Shown: positions 1-10,836, numbered from the stretch's first letter. The stretch is DNA of 64,000 nucleotides from Effrenium voratum (GCA_963377175.1 CAUJNA010003794.1:1137167-1201166); one strand, 5' to 3'. Notes: generated by a model from the sequence alone, not told the origin. Translations and numbers: made by a program.

Positions 1-261
1 AGGAGATTCCGTTGGTTCACCAAACGAAGAACCCCTGGCTGACGCCAGGCTTGTATGCAGAATGTTTCGGGTCCACTCCACTGTGCTTGGAGCGCATCCA
101 TTGCACAAAAGGGGCAAAAATCCGGCTTGATGCATCGCTGGGGACCACTCACTCAAAATGGGTTAGTTTCGCAGACGGCTATATGTGCATATTCTGCAAT
201 AAACAGGTGTGGGTCAAACCTGTGGGTGTGGAACATGGTTTCTGGACCCTGTTCCTGACCT
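1..261. other. Unassigned sequence at window start
   Basis: No recognisable gene, RNA or repeat copy was identified. Open frames here are short, overlap in several frames, and none shows a splice-bounded coding pattern. Confidence 0.4.
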
Positions 262-370
262 TATACTAAAGGTTCGAATAAGGGTACCAACTTTTTTCTG
301 TAGTCTACTTTAGTAGGGGAACCCTCCCCCAAACAAGCTGGTGAGAAGGGCACCTAGCTGGGAGAGTTAT
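262..370. repeat. Family B palindromic element, degenerate copy
   Basis: The body matches family B: a GAATAAGGGTACC segment, a TAGTCTACTTTAGTAGGGG centre, AACCCTCCCCC, and a GGGCACCTAGCTGGG end. The outer CTAGGTCC termini have decayed, so this is an old copy. Confidence 0.7.
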
Positions 371-907
371 AAGTTGGCTCGCAGCATCTCGCAGCCACAT
401 GAAACTAGGCCACCGACATGGCGACGCACGCTGCTTGGCCGCCGACGACAACTGCAACCCTTGGCAACAAGAGCAACAACAAACCAAGAACAACATGAAC
501 AACCAACAACCAGTTGGGTGCGTCTTGCTTTGATGGTACCCAGTTTTGGTTGGTTTAAAAGGGCCAAAAGGAAGCCAACCATTTTTGGAGGGTCCGCTAA
601 ACACACCCATTTATGCCATTTGCAGCTACAACGTGGATGAACATAGCCAAAGTCACGTTGCAAGATTCGCGCACTTCCACAGAACTCCCATTCCCAAGGT
701 TCTCCCAGCATACAGGCAGACATTTATGGGGGTCCCAGAGACATGGTTGTCAGAATTTACAAAAACTAAATACGCTTGATGCCAAAGTAGTTGATTACCA
801 AAGTTAGTGTACCAGTGCAAAGGTGGTATCACAAAAATATCACCCGTGACAACCCTACTTTCCACAAACATGCACAGCAAAGCCTACGAATATTCGCTGA
901 TACGCAT
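371..907. other. Intergenic, one family I fragment
   Basis: No gene is supported. Positions 530-612 carry a family I fragment: TGGTACCC, then TTGGTTGGTTTAAAAGGG, AAGGAAGCC and CATTTTTGGAGGGTCCG. Compare the intact family I blocks near 15.1, 38.1 and 62.97 kb. Confidence 0.45.
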
Positions 908-908
908 C

Positions 909-942
909 GTCTCTCTCTCTCTCTCTCTCGCTCTCTCTCGCG
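909..942. repeat. CT-rich microsatellite
   Basis: An almost perfect (CT)n run that ends in CGCTCTCTCTCGCGG. Confidence 0.9.
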
Positions 943-1138
943 GTCGTTCGCCTGGTCTGCATCTCCGACTCCTGGCTGAAAGGACGAGGTTCGCAGCATT
1001 TCATCCGACCCTGGGGGAGTCTATCCGGGGCCCATTGTCTTATGACACCTCAAGACCGGTTGCACTCATGCAGGGGGTTTGTTTTGGGCTTCGGCCAAGG
1101 CCAAGGAACCGAAAAGCCTGAGGAAAACCGGATGCCCA

Positions 1139-1240
1139 AAGATTAGCCTCACGTGTGATAACTTGTGGGCGAAATGGAAACCCAACCACTAAAACAAGCG
1201 CAAAAATCACCAAGCACCTTAAGGAACCGGATAAAGGTAA
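1139..1240. repeat. Family D fragment
   Basis: Contains ACTTGTGGGCGAAATGGAAA, CCCAACCACTAAAAC and TTAAGGAACCGGATAA, which recur in family D copies at 15.5, 22.8, 35.5, 37.2 and 57.0 kb. The rest of 943-2005 shows no gene I can support. Confidence 0.6.
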
Positions 1241-2005
1241 AGTATCATCCTGCAAACGACACTAGCAACAGCCAGGTCTTGGAGCGTGAAAAGACGCCAT
1301 CGATCACTTGGTGGTTTCCTTTTGGCCGGCTTACTTTTTAAACCATAAACAACCATAACAACTTGTGGGGTCCATGTCCTATTTGGAGACACCCCCATAT
1401 CTGCATGTAAGTGTAGTCAAGGTGTGGGATCTATTCACTTGTCTCCCCCCAACTCTTGTGTGCGTTTCGAGAACCAGTCGCCTCATTGCAAGGAGTCTGT
1501 GGTCGCGTCCGTCGGGATACTGACCAAGACTGTGTGCCGTCCAAGCTGAATCCTCAGGGAAATCCACCCTCTGGGTTAGCACCTCTGGCGTCCGCGTGTA
1601 TTTTACACGATAACTGGGCTGTTCCTAGATCCCCTGCTAACAACTGTGCCAATCTGAAGGAAAACACCGAGTCGGTGGGTTTTTCGCACTTGACCCCAAG
1701 GACAACGGAAAACTCTTGAGCAGTGCCGAAGACTTCAACTGTCTACCACTCCCTCGTATTGTAACCTTCACATTTCGAGACGCAGGGGCAGGGATGGAGA
1801 AAGTCAAGGGAGGCGTTCCCAGCAAAGCTCATGTCGACGATCACCCTGATGATTTTTAGGTTTGTGTGTGTCTTTTTGGTTGGTGGAAACTGGGGTAGTT
1901 TCTAAACCCAGTTATTCACTTGTAGCAGGGGATCTGGGAGCGGCGCAGAACCCAGGGTACCAATTTCTCGGAGCCAAGGGAAGCTTCTTCAAAGTGATCA
2001 AGTGT

Positions 2006-2099
2006 ACCTGGAGTCTCCATGACCCTGCAAAAAATGTTTCGTTACCCACAATTGAGGGGTTATGACCCCTTTTTCCAGGGCTCATGAGGACTCCAGGTA
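2006..2099. repeat. Family A palindromic element (MITE)
   Basis: Terminal inverted repeats ACCTGGAGTCTCCATGACCC and ...TCATGAGGACTCCAGGT enclose the shared core TTGAGGGGTTATGACCCC. The length of about 94 bp matches the other copies. Confidence 0.9.
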
Positions 2100-2255
2100 G
2101 ATACATCTCTCGACACCTGGAACCGGATGGCAGGGGTTCCAAGCGCAAAAGCGCCCAACGAGCTTGACCTCGCCTCGTGGCCCTTCTCCACCTCCACTTC
2201 TTGTCCTAGCTGCAACGGCGTGCTGCCAAACCCTACCTGAAGGGGGAGGGGGGTT

Positions 2256-2356
2256 GGGGGTCCCCCAATTCCATTTATTTACTCTTCCCCATAGGGAAAA
2301 TGGCCCCATAAATGGAATCCAGGGGTCACCCCCCTATTCCATTTTGAAGGGGGTGG
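2256..2356. repeat. Family Q element, copy 1
   Basis: CCCCCAATTCCATTTAT and ATAAATGGAATCCAGGGG form inverted arms around CTCTTCCCCATAGGGAAAAT, followed by GGTCACCCCCCT. A second copy lies at 46193-46305; no third copy was seen in this window. Confidence 0.65.
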
Positions 2357-2406
2357 GGATGCTGCCAAAAGGGAGGGAAGGACGGGTGGTGAATGACGGC
2401 CGGTTC

Positions 2407-2532
2407 CCGAGCATAGTGTCCAATTTTAGGGGAAATAGATGGATTTCCCTGGTAGATGAGAAAGAAAACCACCAGGTAAACCAGGAATCGCCATCCATTT
2501 GACTAGCAAAGCAGCCAAAAAGGACACCTATA
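2407..2532. repeat. Family E element
   Basis: Body GGAAATAGATGGATTTCCCT...ACCAGGAATCGCCATCCATT and end AAAAAGGACACCTATA. It pairs closely with the copy at 42280-42396. Confidence 0.8.
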
Positions 2533-3870
2533 TTCCCTAGAGTCCCGTTCTGACGCCTGGAAAAACAAGGTCATAAGCCCTTAATTTTGGGTAATGGCCA
2601 ACCATGTTCAAAGGGTCAGAGGGAGACACCAAATGGATGGAGGACCAAAAGCCGGGGGCTTCTGGGGGTGCTGTCCACCCCAGCAATCGAAACTATTCCG
2701 GTAGAAGGATACATCCCCAAAAACCACCTACTTAGAAAAATGGATCTGTCCAATCCTCTGAACAATTTCTTCAAGCATCAAATTCAAGAAAACAATTCCA
2801 GACCTTGCTGGTTGGCCGGCCCAAAGCTGTTGGATTGCCAGTCAAACGTAAAATCCTCTGTTGAGGACGTAACATACAGGACGACCCCCAGAAATTGTGG
2901 GTTTCTCTTTACTTTCCCTTTAAAGCCCCAAATCTAATTTAGTTTCATGTGTCCCTTTCCATGCTGGAAATCCTTTTAGTGTTCCCTTTAGTTTCCCAAA
3001 ACGGTAGTCTCCAAAATTCTATATAGCTTTCTCAGTGGAGGCGAGAGCGTGGAGCGAGTCTACCCCAAAAACCACCCGAAGGACCGTGGACCGACACCTG
3101 CCGGTGGCTGCACCTGCGCAAAACAGCCAATCACTTTCCCCTGGGAAGGCCACAAAAAATCCAAACTGTTTGTTTACATCAGTCTAGGTCAAGGGATTTG
3201 TTTTGTTAAAACTGACATTCGTTTGCTGTTGTGTGAAGCCCTTAAACACTAGACTGGTCTTCACGTTAGTCTTATGTCGAGGAACTCAGGAAGTGAGCAT
3301 ATTGACACATTCCGGCTTGGCGATTGCCACACACGCAACCATGGAAAATGGAAATCCCAAAGAGAGGGCGAAGGGTCCGGTGAGGCTTCTCAAAAAACAT
3401 GTTGAGAATCCCAAAAGGGCGCCCTTGGTCTTCCTGGACCCCCTTTGACCGATCCAACTGTTTTCTACCGACGTGACGCAAAAAGAACGGGGTCAGGCAG
3501 AAAAACGGGGATCGCTCCTTTGGAGGTCCACCGCAAATTAAGGCATCGAGACTCGGGTCTCGCAAGGCGGGACCCCAGCAAAACACTTGTGCTGACAGCA
3601 AGAGCTCTCGGGACTTTCTGGGTGTTCCTCAGAATTGGGGTCGGACTTCCAGGTAAAGGGGGTCATTTCCTATTTCTTGCTGCTCGAGGAATGAGAAATG
3701 GACTGACCCCACCAAAGAAAACCTCCCAACTGGTGGTTTCCTTTAAGACCCAAGCCTGCGTTCATTCCATTTTTCACATTCCCAACCGATATCTCGCACC
3801 CATCGCAAGAGGTTGAGACACCGGCGGGGAGACGGGCTCAGCGGGGCGATGATACCTCCGGCGCGCCGCC
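2533..3870. other. Intergenic without recognised gene
   Basis: Short open frames only. A piece of family M (GAGGAACTCAGGAAGTGAGC) lies at about 3280-3300. No splice-bounded coding island was convincing. Confidence 0.4.
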
Positions 3871-4026
3871 ATGTCGCGCGAGGGCGACTTTGATGCTTTC
3901 TCCCTCAGGCGAACAGCCAAGCGGAAGCTCCCCCAATTGGCCGACCCTGCACAGGGATCACCAAGTGGGAAAGAGATACACTTCACTCAGCCGAAGTGGA
4001 AGCCTGTGCATTGTAGTAATATGTAG
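3871..4026 (+). CDS. Small ORF or first exon, unknown function
   Basis: A 51-codon frame starts MSREGDFDAFSLRRTAKRK. Its ATG sits in a strong eukaryotic context (GCGCGCCGCCATG), inside a GC-rich island unlike its AT-richer surroundings. The first 35 residues are charged and protein-like and lack the stop-rich look of the repeats. It may be a complete micro-ORF or the first exon of a spliced gene; a CTCAGGC at 3906 could also be a splice acceptor. I do not recognise the product. Confidence 0.3.
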   Translation: MSREGDFDAFSLRRTAKRKLPQLADPAQGSPSGKEIHFTQPKWKPVHCSNM

Positions 4027-4199
4027 TAATGATGTACAGGTTGACGCAAGTGAAGACGGGGCTCCTTTCGGTTTCGGCTCAAGAAAAACATCAGGGACAC
4101 CAATGACTCCCCTCGAACATCATGGTTTTCCTGCTGGTTTCCCTTTGAATCTCCAAAGAAGGGGGAGTCCTCCAAACAAAAACACTAATAGGCTAATCT

Positions 4200-5017
4200 A
4201 GTGGAAACATCCGCCCTTTGGCCTCCCTCGAAAGTTGCTCAAGAAACGGCCACTGAGCATAAAACCGTCCAAGTCAAGTGGGATAAAAGTCAACGCCCGC
4301 ACCTCCGGTTTTGACCAAGCAGTGACCTGTTGAATTGGGTACGAATGTCAACTAGGACCCGAAATGCTGGACATCAAACTTTGGTGGGGATTTCTGTCCA
4401 CCAACCCCTTTTCAGGGGGTTCCAAGCAGCAAAATTCATAGCCAATCACTTGGACACTAGCAGAAACCCGCCACAAAAGCGCGTGCTGAGCTGAGCTGTC
4501 GGCCGATGCCGCCTTCGGGCCTCTGCGTGCCTGAAGGCAGCGAATTTGGGGGATGTTTGGTGCGTCTTTTGCTGGAAGGCCCCTCTGTGGTTCCTCACTT
4601 GCCAGGACCCCGAAATGAAAGGTTGACCTTGAGAAGGGCCATGACTAAAAATGGACCAAAACGCCAAAAGGTCGGCTTTGGGCAACTGAGGTTCTGATTT
4701 TATTCCCCAGCTGAAAGCGTGTTTTGGGGGTCGAGAGCTGCCCAAATAGGCTCTGGGGTGGTTTGGGGCAGCTGAAAGAAGGAGGATTGAAAAGAAGGGT
4801 TCCAGAAACAAAGGGTGATTAACTTTTGCGGCCACTACAAATGGACCAAATCAGGGAACCAAAGGTCAAAAGGGCGACTGAGGTGCTTATTTTATTCCCC
4901 AGCTGAAAGCACTTGGGGGGTCGAGAGCTGCCCAAAATCGGTGGCTTCGGGCAGCCAAAAGGAAAGAAGGAGATTCGGTTCAAAAGGAGATGGTTCCAGG
5001 GGGTTCCAGAGCTGGCT
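4200..5017. other. Intergenic with a tandem pair of related segments
   Basis: Two related stretches occur at about 4620-4770 and 4835-4960. Both contain AAATGGACCAAA, TTTTATTCCCCAGCTGAAAG and GGTCGAGAGCTGCCCAAA, so a segment of roughly 190-200 bp is duplicated in tandem. A GC-rich island at 4460-4545 could hold a minus-strand exon but gave no decisive frame. Confidence 0.45.
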
Positions 5018-5115
5018 GTGGGTCAAAAGCAATGGGATCCCATTTTGGGGTAGGTGAATTCACCACCCATTTTAGAACCCATTTTAGTGGTTGGATTGGG
5101 ATGTTCACTGGGGGT
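5018..5115 (-). repeat. Family F block
   Basis: GGCTGTGGGTCAAAA, GGGATCCCATTTTGGGG, TAGTGGTTGGATTGGGATGT and TCACTGGGGG in this order are the reverse complement of family F as seen at 20038-20165. Confidence 0.75.
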
Positions 5116-5380
5116 ACGGGGCTAGCTGTTGGGGATACCACCTGGGCTTATTTTTTGAGGGCACCTTGTGGGGAGGTTTTATATGGGCAACACCTATAGA
5201 CGGGCCAGAAAGGTGTAGTTGTTCGAGCTCCCTGGTTTTATGTCGCATCCATTTGCAGGGTTCCGCTAGAAGGATGCACCCACAAAACAAGATGCTAACT
5301 GCTTGGCTCCCTACTTGTGCTTGCTCACTCGGACTCTGTCACGGCTTGTCTCCCCACTTTTCTCCCCCACCTTTCTCCCT

Positions 5381-5474
5381 ACCTAGAGTCTCCATGACCC
5401 CGAGAAAAAGGGGTCATAACCCCTGAAAAAATGGGTGATGACCCCATTTTTTAGGGTCATGGAAACTCTGGGTA
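5381..5474. repeat. Family A element
   Basis: ACCTAGAGTCTCCATGACCC and GGGTCATGGAAACTCTGGGT are the terminal arms, with the internal palindrome GGGGTCATAACCCC. Confidence 0.88.
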
Positions 5475-6240
5475 CTTATCTCCCTGTGCTGACTTTGATC
5501 TTGTGTCCCTCCCACTTGTCTCCCTGCTTGTGCTTGCTGACTCGGACGGATCGGTTCTGGTAGAAGGGATACCTCCCAAAACTGCTTGCTTGACAAGAAG
5601 CTGGCAACAGCGATCCGCGTTATCTGACCCAAATCTCAAATCAGGGCGCTTGTTTTCCAGGGAACTGGCTGGTTGATTGGGCGCTTCCAAAGGGAAACCA
5701 AAGAGAACCACCCATGTTGGGAATCCATTGCCCAACTTTGACTGGATATCCTTGCGACCGCGACACAACCATCGATGCTCGGATGCCCAAACTCTAGTTG
5801 CCCAGTGCAGCGCTATCTGTTGGCTACAAGACTGATAAGACCAGCAAACAACTCTGGCCCACACTTTGGGACATGGCAACGGCTGTGGAAGAGTTGCACT
5901 CTTACGGGCTGGCCAAACTTCCTTCAAACCCTTATGGACATGTCAGCCGACCGATCTCACACCCATCGTCCCTAAAGTCAAGAACCACCAAATGGCCCTC
6001 AATACATTCCAACAGCATCTTTCTTTATAGCAACCAAACCAAGGTGATCGCAAAAGGACACCCCCCGAACCCACAGCAACCCCACGAAGGGTCTTCAGCC
6101 TCAAAAGAGACAGCCCCACATCCCAAATCAGCTCCCAGCTTTGCGCAGGTGGCAGCCGACCGGCCTCAAGAGACCGAAAATGGAACCCAAGTGTGCTCCC
6201 TTTAAAATCAACTAAAACCAAAGGGGTTCCCCCCCAAAAA
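5475..6240. other. Region without repeats; weak + strand ORF
   Basis: A 135-codon + frame at 5798-6205 ends in a Ser/Pro/Ala/Glu-rich tail (SAPSFAQVAADRPQETENG). It is repeat-free and could be an exon or a decayed transposon ORF1. There is no homology I recognise, and overlapping frames of similar length exist on the - strand. Confidence 0.2.
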
Positions 6241-7630
6241 AATCACCCCCATCTCAGGAATCAACCCCACCCTCCCCCAACCCCCAAATCCCCCATGGTT
6301 GTTTTCCTCCAAAGGCCTTGGTAAGGCCTGGATTGATTATTGGGGTAACGAGGAGAGGGTTGAGGAAGGGAGTGGATCTGATAACAGGCACGCTGGAATG
6401 TGTGCTGTGTTGTCACTTCTTCCTATTAATCAACCTACCCCTAATACTAAAAACTCCCTCCGAGTTGGTTTTTAGTTACAGGGGAGGGGACTGTTTTTTT
6501 TATTAGGGGGAGGGGATTATAGGGGGAGGGGATTATCTTTGCATGTGTCAACTTTTAGTGTGTGAGAAGCATAGGACTTTCAATGTGGAGTTCATGACAT
6601 ATAATCCTTCAAGGGGAGAACAAAAGGGTCAAAAGATTGGTTCCGGACTGAAGACTCTACTGGTCCCAAAGCTTGCTTCCTGGAATTTGGTTGAATAAGT
6701 GACGCCTCCGACCATTTCCCCCTCAAAAAAAATGGTCTCGAAGTGTTCCAAATTCCTTCAGTGGTGCTATGCTCAAGAGCGCTTTGCATATGTTGGTTAT
6801 TGTACGCATGGGAAACGTAATCAAGAATCCTTTGGCCGGTGTCACCTCTTGCTGTCGCTGAGGGGTTGTCATCCTTATTTAAGATATCAAAGGCTGAACA
6901 AAGTTAAAGGATACCCCTTAGTTTGTCAGGAATTGATCCTTGAAGAAACCAGCAAGTTTCATGATTGTTTCTGCGGGCGCATGAAGTCGACACATCCATA
7001 AGTTCGAAAGTGAAACTTGGCTCCAAGGCAGGTTTGTCTGGACATGACATCAACATGTGGCAAATGCCCGAGTGCAATCTTAGGGTGGAAAAAACATATT
7101 TTGTGCTGCGCGACATGCAGCTCTTCCAAAAACATCTAGCTTTGATTAGCCCGCCTTTGTGGGTGATTTACACAATCCTAGGAGAGGAACAAGGAAAGCC
7201 CTTTCTGCCGTGGCTTGTGGTTTGTCAACTTGCAATTCAAGGAATCCACCGCGTTGTTGTTCACGTCACTTCCGACAAAAGGCACCAGATTCTTTCCCAC
7301 AACAAAACTACTTCGCATGTTTGCCATGCAGCACAAATTCAAAAAACACTCTGCTGGTTTCAATACGGAAAGAGAATCAGTGCGACACCAAGCATGTAAA
7401 AGGATCCCTACACTGTGACGCCTACCCTCAACTGCCAAGATCTTGATGGTAAAGTGCTCTGGGTAATCTGTAAAAAACAACGTGGCCGGTTTCCTTTTTT
7501 TTCCCCCTGGAAAAACCAGTAGGGCCTGTGTAAGCAGAGGTGACCAGTAACCAGTGCGATCAATTTCTTTCCAAACTAACCTGTTTCTTGAGGGTACCCC
7601 ATTTTTTGTAGTTTTTGCAGGGAAACCACC
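6241..7630. other. Intergenic, C-rich then unassigned
   Basis: 6230-6300 is C-rich, and 6480-6540 carries two tandem GGGGGAGGGGATTAT units. From 6560 to 7490 there is no copy of the common MITE families. Competing frames of 95-144 codons exist on both strands, none with recognisable motifs. Confidence 0.35.
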
Positions 7631-7752
7631 AATATATGTTCCAGGCCGTGGACCCCCCCCCCCCCCAACCCCCCCCCCCCTGTGGGGGTGGGGGGCTGTA
7701 TGGTCTAGGGAAACCCATATCTATGGGGGCGGGGGGGGGGGTTCCACGGCTG
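7631..7752. repeat. Left G/C-tract element flanking the primase-integrase unit
   Basis: Begins AATATATGTTCCAGGCCGTG followed by long C runs, and closes with a G run and TTCCACGGC. GCCGTGGA and TTCCACGGC can therefore pair, with C and G tracts in the stem. A related motif in inverted orientation lies at 13371-13398. Confidence 0.55.
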
Positions 7753-8224
7753 AGGGAGCAGAGAGGCAGAAACATTCCAGGTGTAGGCGCAGGCGACCAG
7801 GTGTTCTAACCAAATGTGTGTTCAACGTGTTGTTACGCCTGAAGTTGAGGCTCTTTTTTTAGGGTCATTCACGCGGATGTCATTGCATTGCCAAGCCAGG
7901 AAAAGCGAATTTCATCCTCTGTGGCTTTTGTCAATGGATGTTGAAAGCGGGGTAGCAGAAAAACAGTTTTGCCTGGTATGTTCGAAGGGGAATATAACCG
8001 TTCTCTACGGTGTTCTGGTAGTTCCATGTGGCGCAGGATCGATTCCACCAATCTTAGGCTTTATCTTTCCGGTTAGATGGGGCAGGGTCGTGAGCTTCGG
8101 CAAGGTGTCTAGGCGGACGTTCGTTTTGGGCGGCTTGCGAAGCTCGAGTCGGGAGGGGGGGGCGGGAACCGCCGCAGAGCGGCATGGCCTAGATGGAGGC
8201 TGTCGGGGAGAGGCGCCGGGCGGC

Positions 8225-8242
8225 ATGTCTTTGCCGCTGGAG
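8225..8242 (+). CDS. Exon 1 (start) of primase-integrase polyprotein
   Basis: ATG with G at -3 in a GC-rich leader encodes MSLPLE and is followed directly by a GTAACT donor. Joining it to the next exon in phase 0 gives MSLPLEELDAALSFVRLFP, a natural N-terminus for a RepB-like primase. The start was chosen because it is the nearest upstream ATG that splices in frame. Intron 1 would be 8243-8405. The GC-rich stretch 8090-8224 would then be 5' leader. This exon is inferred, not proven. Confidence 0.45.
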
Positions 8243-8405
8243 GTAACTCCACAGCGGGCTCCACGGAGCCAGGCCTGGGGAAAAGCAAATGATCTCGAAA
8301 GCTACGATATCAGTGTTGTGTAGATATATATGTTGCTCCAGCTTGCTTCCTGTTTGGGGAGACAACAAATGACGAGAAGCAAACTTCCTGTCACTCTTGC
8401 TGCAG

Positions 8406-8552
8406 GAATTAGATGCGGCTCTTTCCTTTGTCCGGCTTTTTCCAGAAGCATGGTCTTGGAACGTACTTCTCCTAGATTCTTCGAAGAAGAATGCACTGGT
8501 GAGCAGGCCGCAGCTGTCGACACAAGCCTTTCTCCAGCATCTTCCCGCTCCT
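8406..8552 (+). CDS. Exon 2: N-terminal part of RepB-like primase
   Basis: Exactly 49 codons in phase 0, between TCTTGCTGCAG acceptor and GTGACC donor. The residues include FVRLFPEAWSWNVLLLD and a Q-A-F-L-Q-H-L-P segment, matching the usual N-terminal layout of RepB-type primases, where a strand-helix region precedes the catalytic aspartates. It joins in frame to 8609 across a 56-bp intron with a T-rich acceptor (CTTCTTTTTTCCAG). Reading straight through the intron would destroy the similarity. Confidence 0.6.
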
Positions 8553-8608
8553 GTGACCATGACTTTATCACATTTTTTTTTCACGCTTGGGGTTCTTCTT
8601 TTTTCCAG

Positions 8609-9196
8609 CGGGGAGAAGGGGCACTGGGAACAGATGCTTGTCAGGACTGGCTCCAGATGGATGCGCACTTCTTTATGCGCCCTAACCTGGCCTCCCTGGT
8701 CATGGCTGACTTGGACGACCATGACGGATCTTTACAAGATGTGCTGAGCCTCGCTCCTCGAGCACTGGTGCAGACATCCCCACGTTGCTTCCAGATCTGG
8801 TATACGCTCGATCAGAGGTTTGCCGCCTCGGACGCTGCCACCGTGACGAGGGAGCTGAGTCAGATCCTCGGCGGGGATACGCGGAGCGCCCGCACGACTC
8901 AGGTCGGGCGAATGCCCGGCAGCATCAACAGAAAGCCACATAAGATGGCTCCTGCCATGCTGCTGCACTCATGCCTACAGAACCTGAACGAGGCCCAATA
9001 CTTGCACATGGTGCGGCCGCCTTTGCTGCGGCTGCAAGGCGGAGGTGTCCACGTGGAGGCTCTCAAAGACAAGCCCGTGGTGGATAGATCTAGGGAAGAC
9101 TGGGGCATCGCTTGTCGCTACTTCGAGAGCCATCCTGCAGCGACGGTTGACGATGCTGTGCGGGACTGCCAGCTGACCGCTACTCGCCCCAACCAG
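8609..9196 (+). CDS. Exon 3: RepB-like primase catalytic core (AEP superfamily)
   Basis: 196 codons. Visible motifs in order are HFFMRPN; a hydrophobic strand ending LVMADLDDHDG (codons 8702-8722), the paired acidic residues expected for metal binding in archaeo-eukaryotic primases; VQTSPRCFQIWYTL, matching the RepB-primase TSP-x3-Q-x-W signature; GRMPGSINRKPHK, matching the conserved R-x-P-G-x-x-N-R-K-P; then SREDWGIACRYF, matching the late S-x-x-D-W motif. Such enzymes make RNA or DNA primers for plasmid and mobile-element replication. The exon ends CCCAACCAG and is followed by a GC donor (GCAGGT). Family assignment is confident; activity is inference. Confidence 0.75.
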
Positions 9197-9347
9197 GCAG
9201 GTCCTCTTTTGGAAGCAAGGGCCCTCTATATTTTTTGGGATCATTTTGCATGTGTGTCTGCTTGCTCCTGTTTGACACTGTCGTCCTTGTTCAGGGTATT
9301 TGGGGTAGACCGCCACTTAAGTCAGTCCATCCTTGCATGACCCGCAG

Positions 9348-9678
9348 GAGTACTATGTCAGAAGAACCTTCGGGCAGGCGCTACGCCATGTTCGGGAACA
9401 GCTCGGGGACCGTTTGGTGACTCCGGCATCAGAGTCAAGTGCCGCCGGTTCTGGCGGTGTAGTGCCTGCTCAGCTTGGCAGTGGCTTGGGGGGTTCCCAC
9501 AGCGGCAACGGCGTCACACGTGACCAGGTGTGGCAGATCGTGCAGGAGGCCTTGCGCCAGCGGGACCGTGCAGAGCCCCGGGATGACAAGCTTTGCGCCT
9601 CTTGTCGGGTGAGCAAGAAGAGACCTCTCTTTGCTTCCGGGCAGTGGGCCAGTGGGAGCGGGGTCTGCCTTGAGTGCT
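9348..9678 (+). CDS. Exon 4: linker and first Cys-rich module
   Basis: Begins EYYVRRTFGQALRHVREQLG after a CCCGCAG acceptor, in phase 0 with exon 3 if the GC-AG intron 9197-9347 is removed. A Ser/Gly-rich linker follows, then VWQIVQEALRQRDR and a possible zinc finger: LCASC, 18 residues later an F-x3-QW element, and CLEC just before a stop. This Cys pattern resembles Stc1-like or treble-clef fingers, but only loosely. A GTGAGC inside it could start an intron, so the true 3' end of the exon is uncertain. Confidence 0.5.
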
Positions 9679-10365
9679 GACTTCTCTGCAACGCAGTGGG
9701 CCGCTGGCGCGGCGGCGAAATGCTGCCGCTGTGTGGCCAAGGCTGCACAAGATTCCATGAAGACTGTCAAGACCTGCAAGGTCTGCTCGAAGCTCTTATG
9801 TAACTTGACGATTTCCAGCCGTTCCCTTAGCTTCCAAGGTTTTTACGGTTTAGCGGGGGCTTCCATTTAATCTACTCAATGTCAACCTTTTAGCAGGGGA
9901 TCTCAGGGCAGCCCAGGCAAGGACGAGTTCACTCGGACACAGTGGGACCTGCCGGCTGCTGCGGGGTCTGCCTGCAAGAGCTGCTGCCAGCAGCGGGTAG
10001 CGCACCGGCAAACCAGTTTTGCAGATGAGCGGAAGCGCGTGCCTGTGCTGGCGCGCTCACTGTGGCCCCAAGGCATTGCCCCTGAGTTTGCGGCCCGTTG
10101 GATTCTGGAGGCCGGCGACTTGGATCTGCCAAGCGAAAACCTGAAGAGCTACCAAGCAATGCTGGCCAGACAGGGTGTTGCCTCCTTTGCTGAGCGAGCT
10201 CCGGCACCACAGAAAAAGAGCGCGTTGGGCCCTGAGAAAAAGCTGCAGTACTTGTCTGCGAGCCATCAAGACATGGCCCACCTGGGCGGACGTGACGGCA
10301 TACTGCAGGCTCTCAAGTCCACAGACCTGACATGGCCCCTCATGAAGCTGGACGCAACTTTTTTT
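9679..10365 (+). CDS. Cys-rich modules and integrase HH motif
   Basis: In the second + frame, FSATQWAAGAAAKCCRC (9682-9732) and TCKVCSKLL lead to a probable intron at about 9800-9917. Then FTRTQWDLPAAAGSACKSC is read to 9978. From there the frame is open to 10365 and contains ARSLWPQGIAPEFAARWILE and a zinc-module N-half, SASHQDMAHLGGRDGILQAL...WPLMKLDATFF. This matches the H-x4-H half of retroviral integrase H2C2 modules. Zinc modules of this kind precede the integrase core in retroelements and Ginger transposons. Confidence 0.55.
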
Positions 10366-10836
10366 GTGGAGCGGTGTCAGGATGGGCGGGGCAACGTCTA
10401 CTTGAAGGGCGTGCGTGTTTCCGGGTCCCTCCCCCTGTTGAAAGCAAACTGGTGAAGCTCAGATGGGCGGGGCGTAGTCAACAGTTTCCGGGCCCCTCCC
10501 CCTGTTGAAAGCCAATTGCGAAGTTCAGATGGGCGGGGTAGCATCAACTTAAAGGGCATGCGTGTTTTCCGGGTCCCTCCCCCTCCCCCCGTTGAAAGCC
10601 AACTTGTCACGATCAGAGAAGAACGCGGAACACACGGAACCATTTTACGCCTTGTTTGGCCCTTTCAGCAGCGCAGGATTTGTCCCATTGCAGGATGTTG
10701 AGACGAGCGAGATGGCTTGTCTGCATGTGACTGTTGCAGCTTGTCATACACAGCTGTGCATTCCGCATAGACCATCTACTCATATGGGCGCACCTTGTCA
10801 GACTGACTGCCTGGGAGTCGATCAGTGTCCTTTGAG
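10366..10836 (+). other. Probable intron separating HH and CC halves of the zinc module
   Basis: A GTGGAG donor after ...DATFF and an AG just before PCSRCRK give a phase-0 intron of 471 bp. Stops in the coding frame (from 10455) mean this stretch cannot be translated through. An alternative donor two codons later (after GAGCGGTGTCAG) is also possible. Confidence 0.4.
10380..10614 (+). repeat. Three tandem copies of a 65-88 bp unit inside the intron
   Basis: Units begin at about 10380, 10461 and 10527. Each starts GATGGGCGGGG and ends TCCCTCCCCCTGTTGAAAGC or CCCGTTGAAAGCC. The middle unit lacks the CTTGAAGGGCGTGCGTG segment. They appear confined to this intron. Confidence 0.85.

Noticed and set aside
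7554..7862. Gly/Pro-rich ORFs over the left G/C tract
   Set aside because: Read straight from homopolymer runs.
10366..10643. Continuation of the zinc-module exon into VRVSGSLPLLKANW
   Set aside because: That frame is the tandem GGGCGGGG repeat and ends in a stop; treated as intron.
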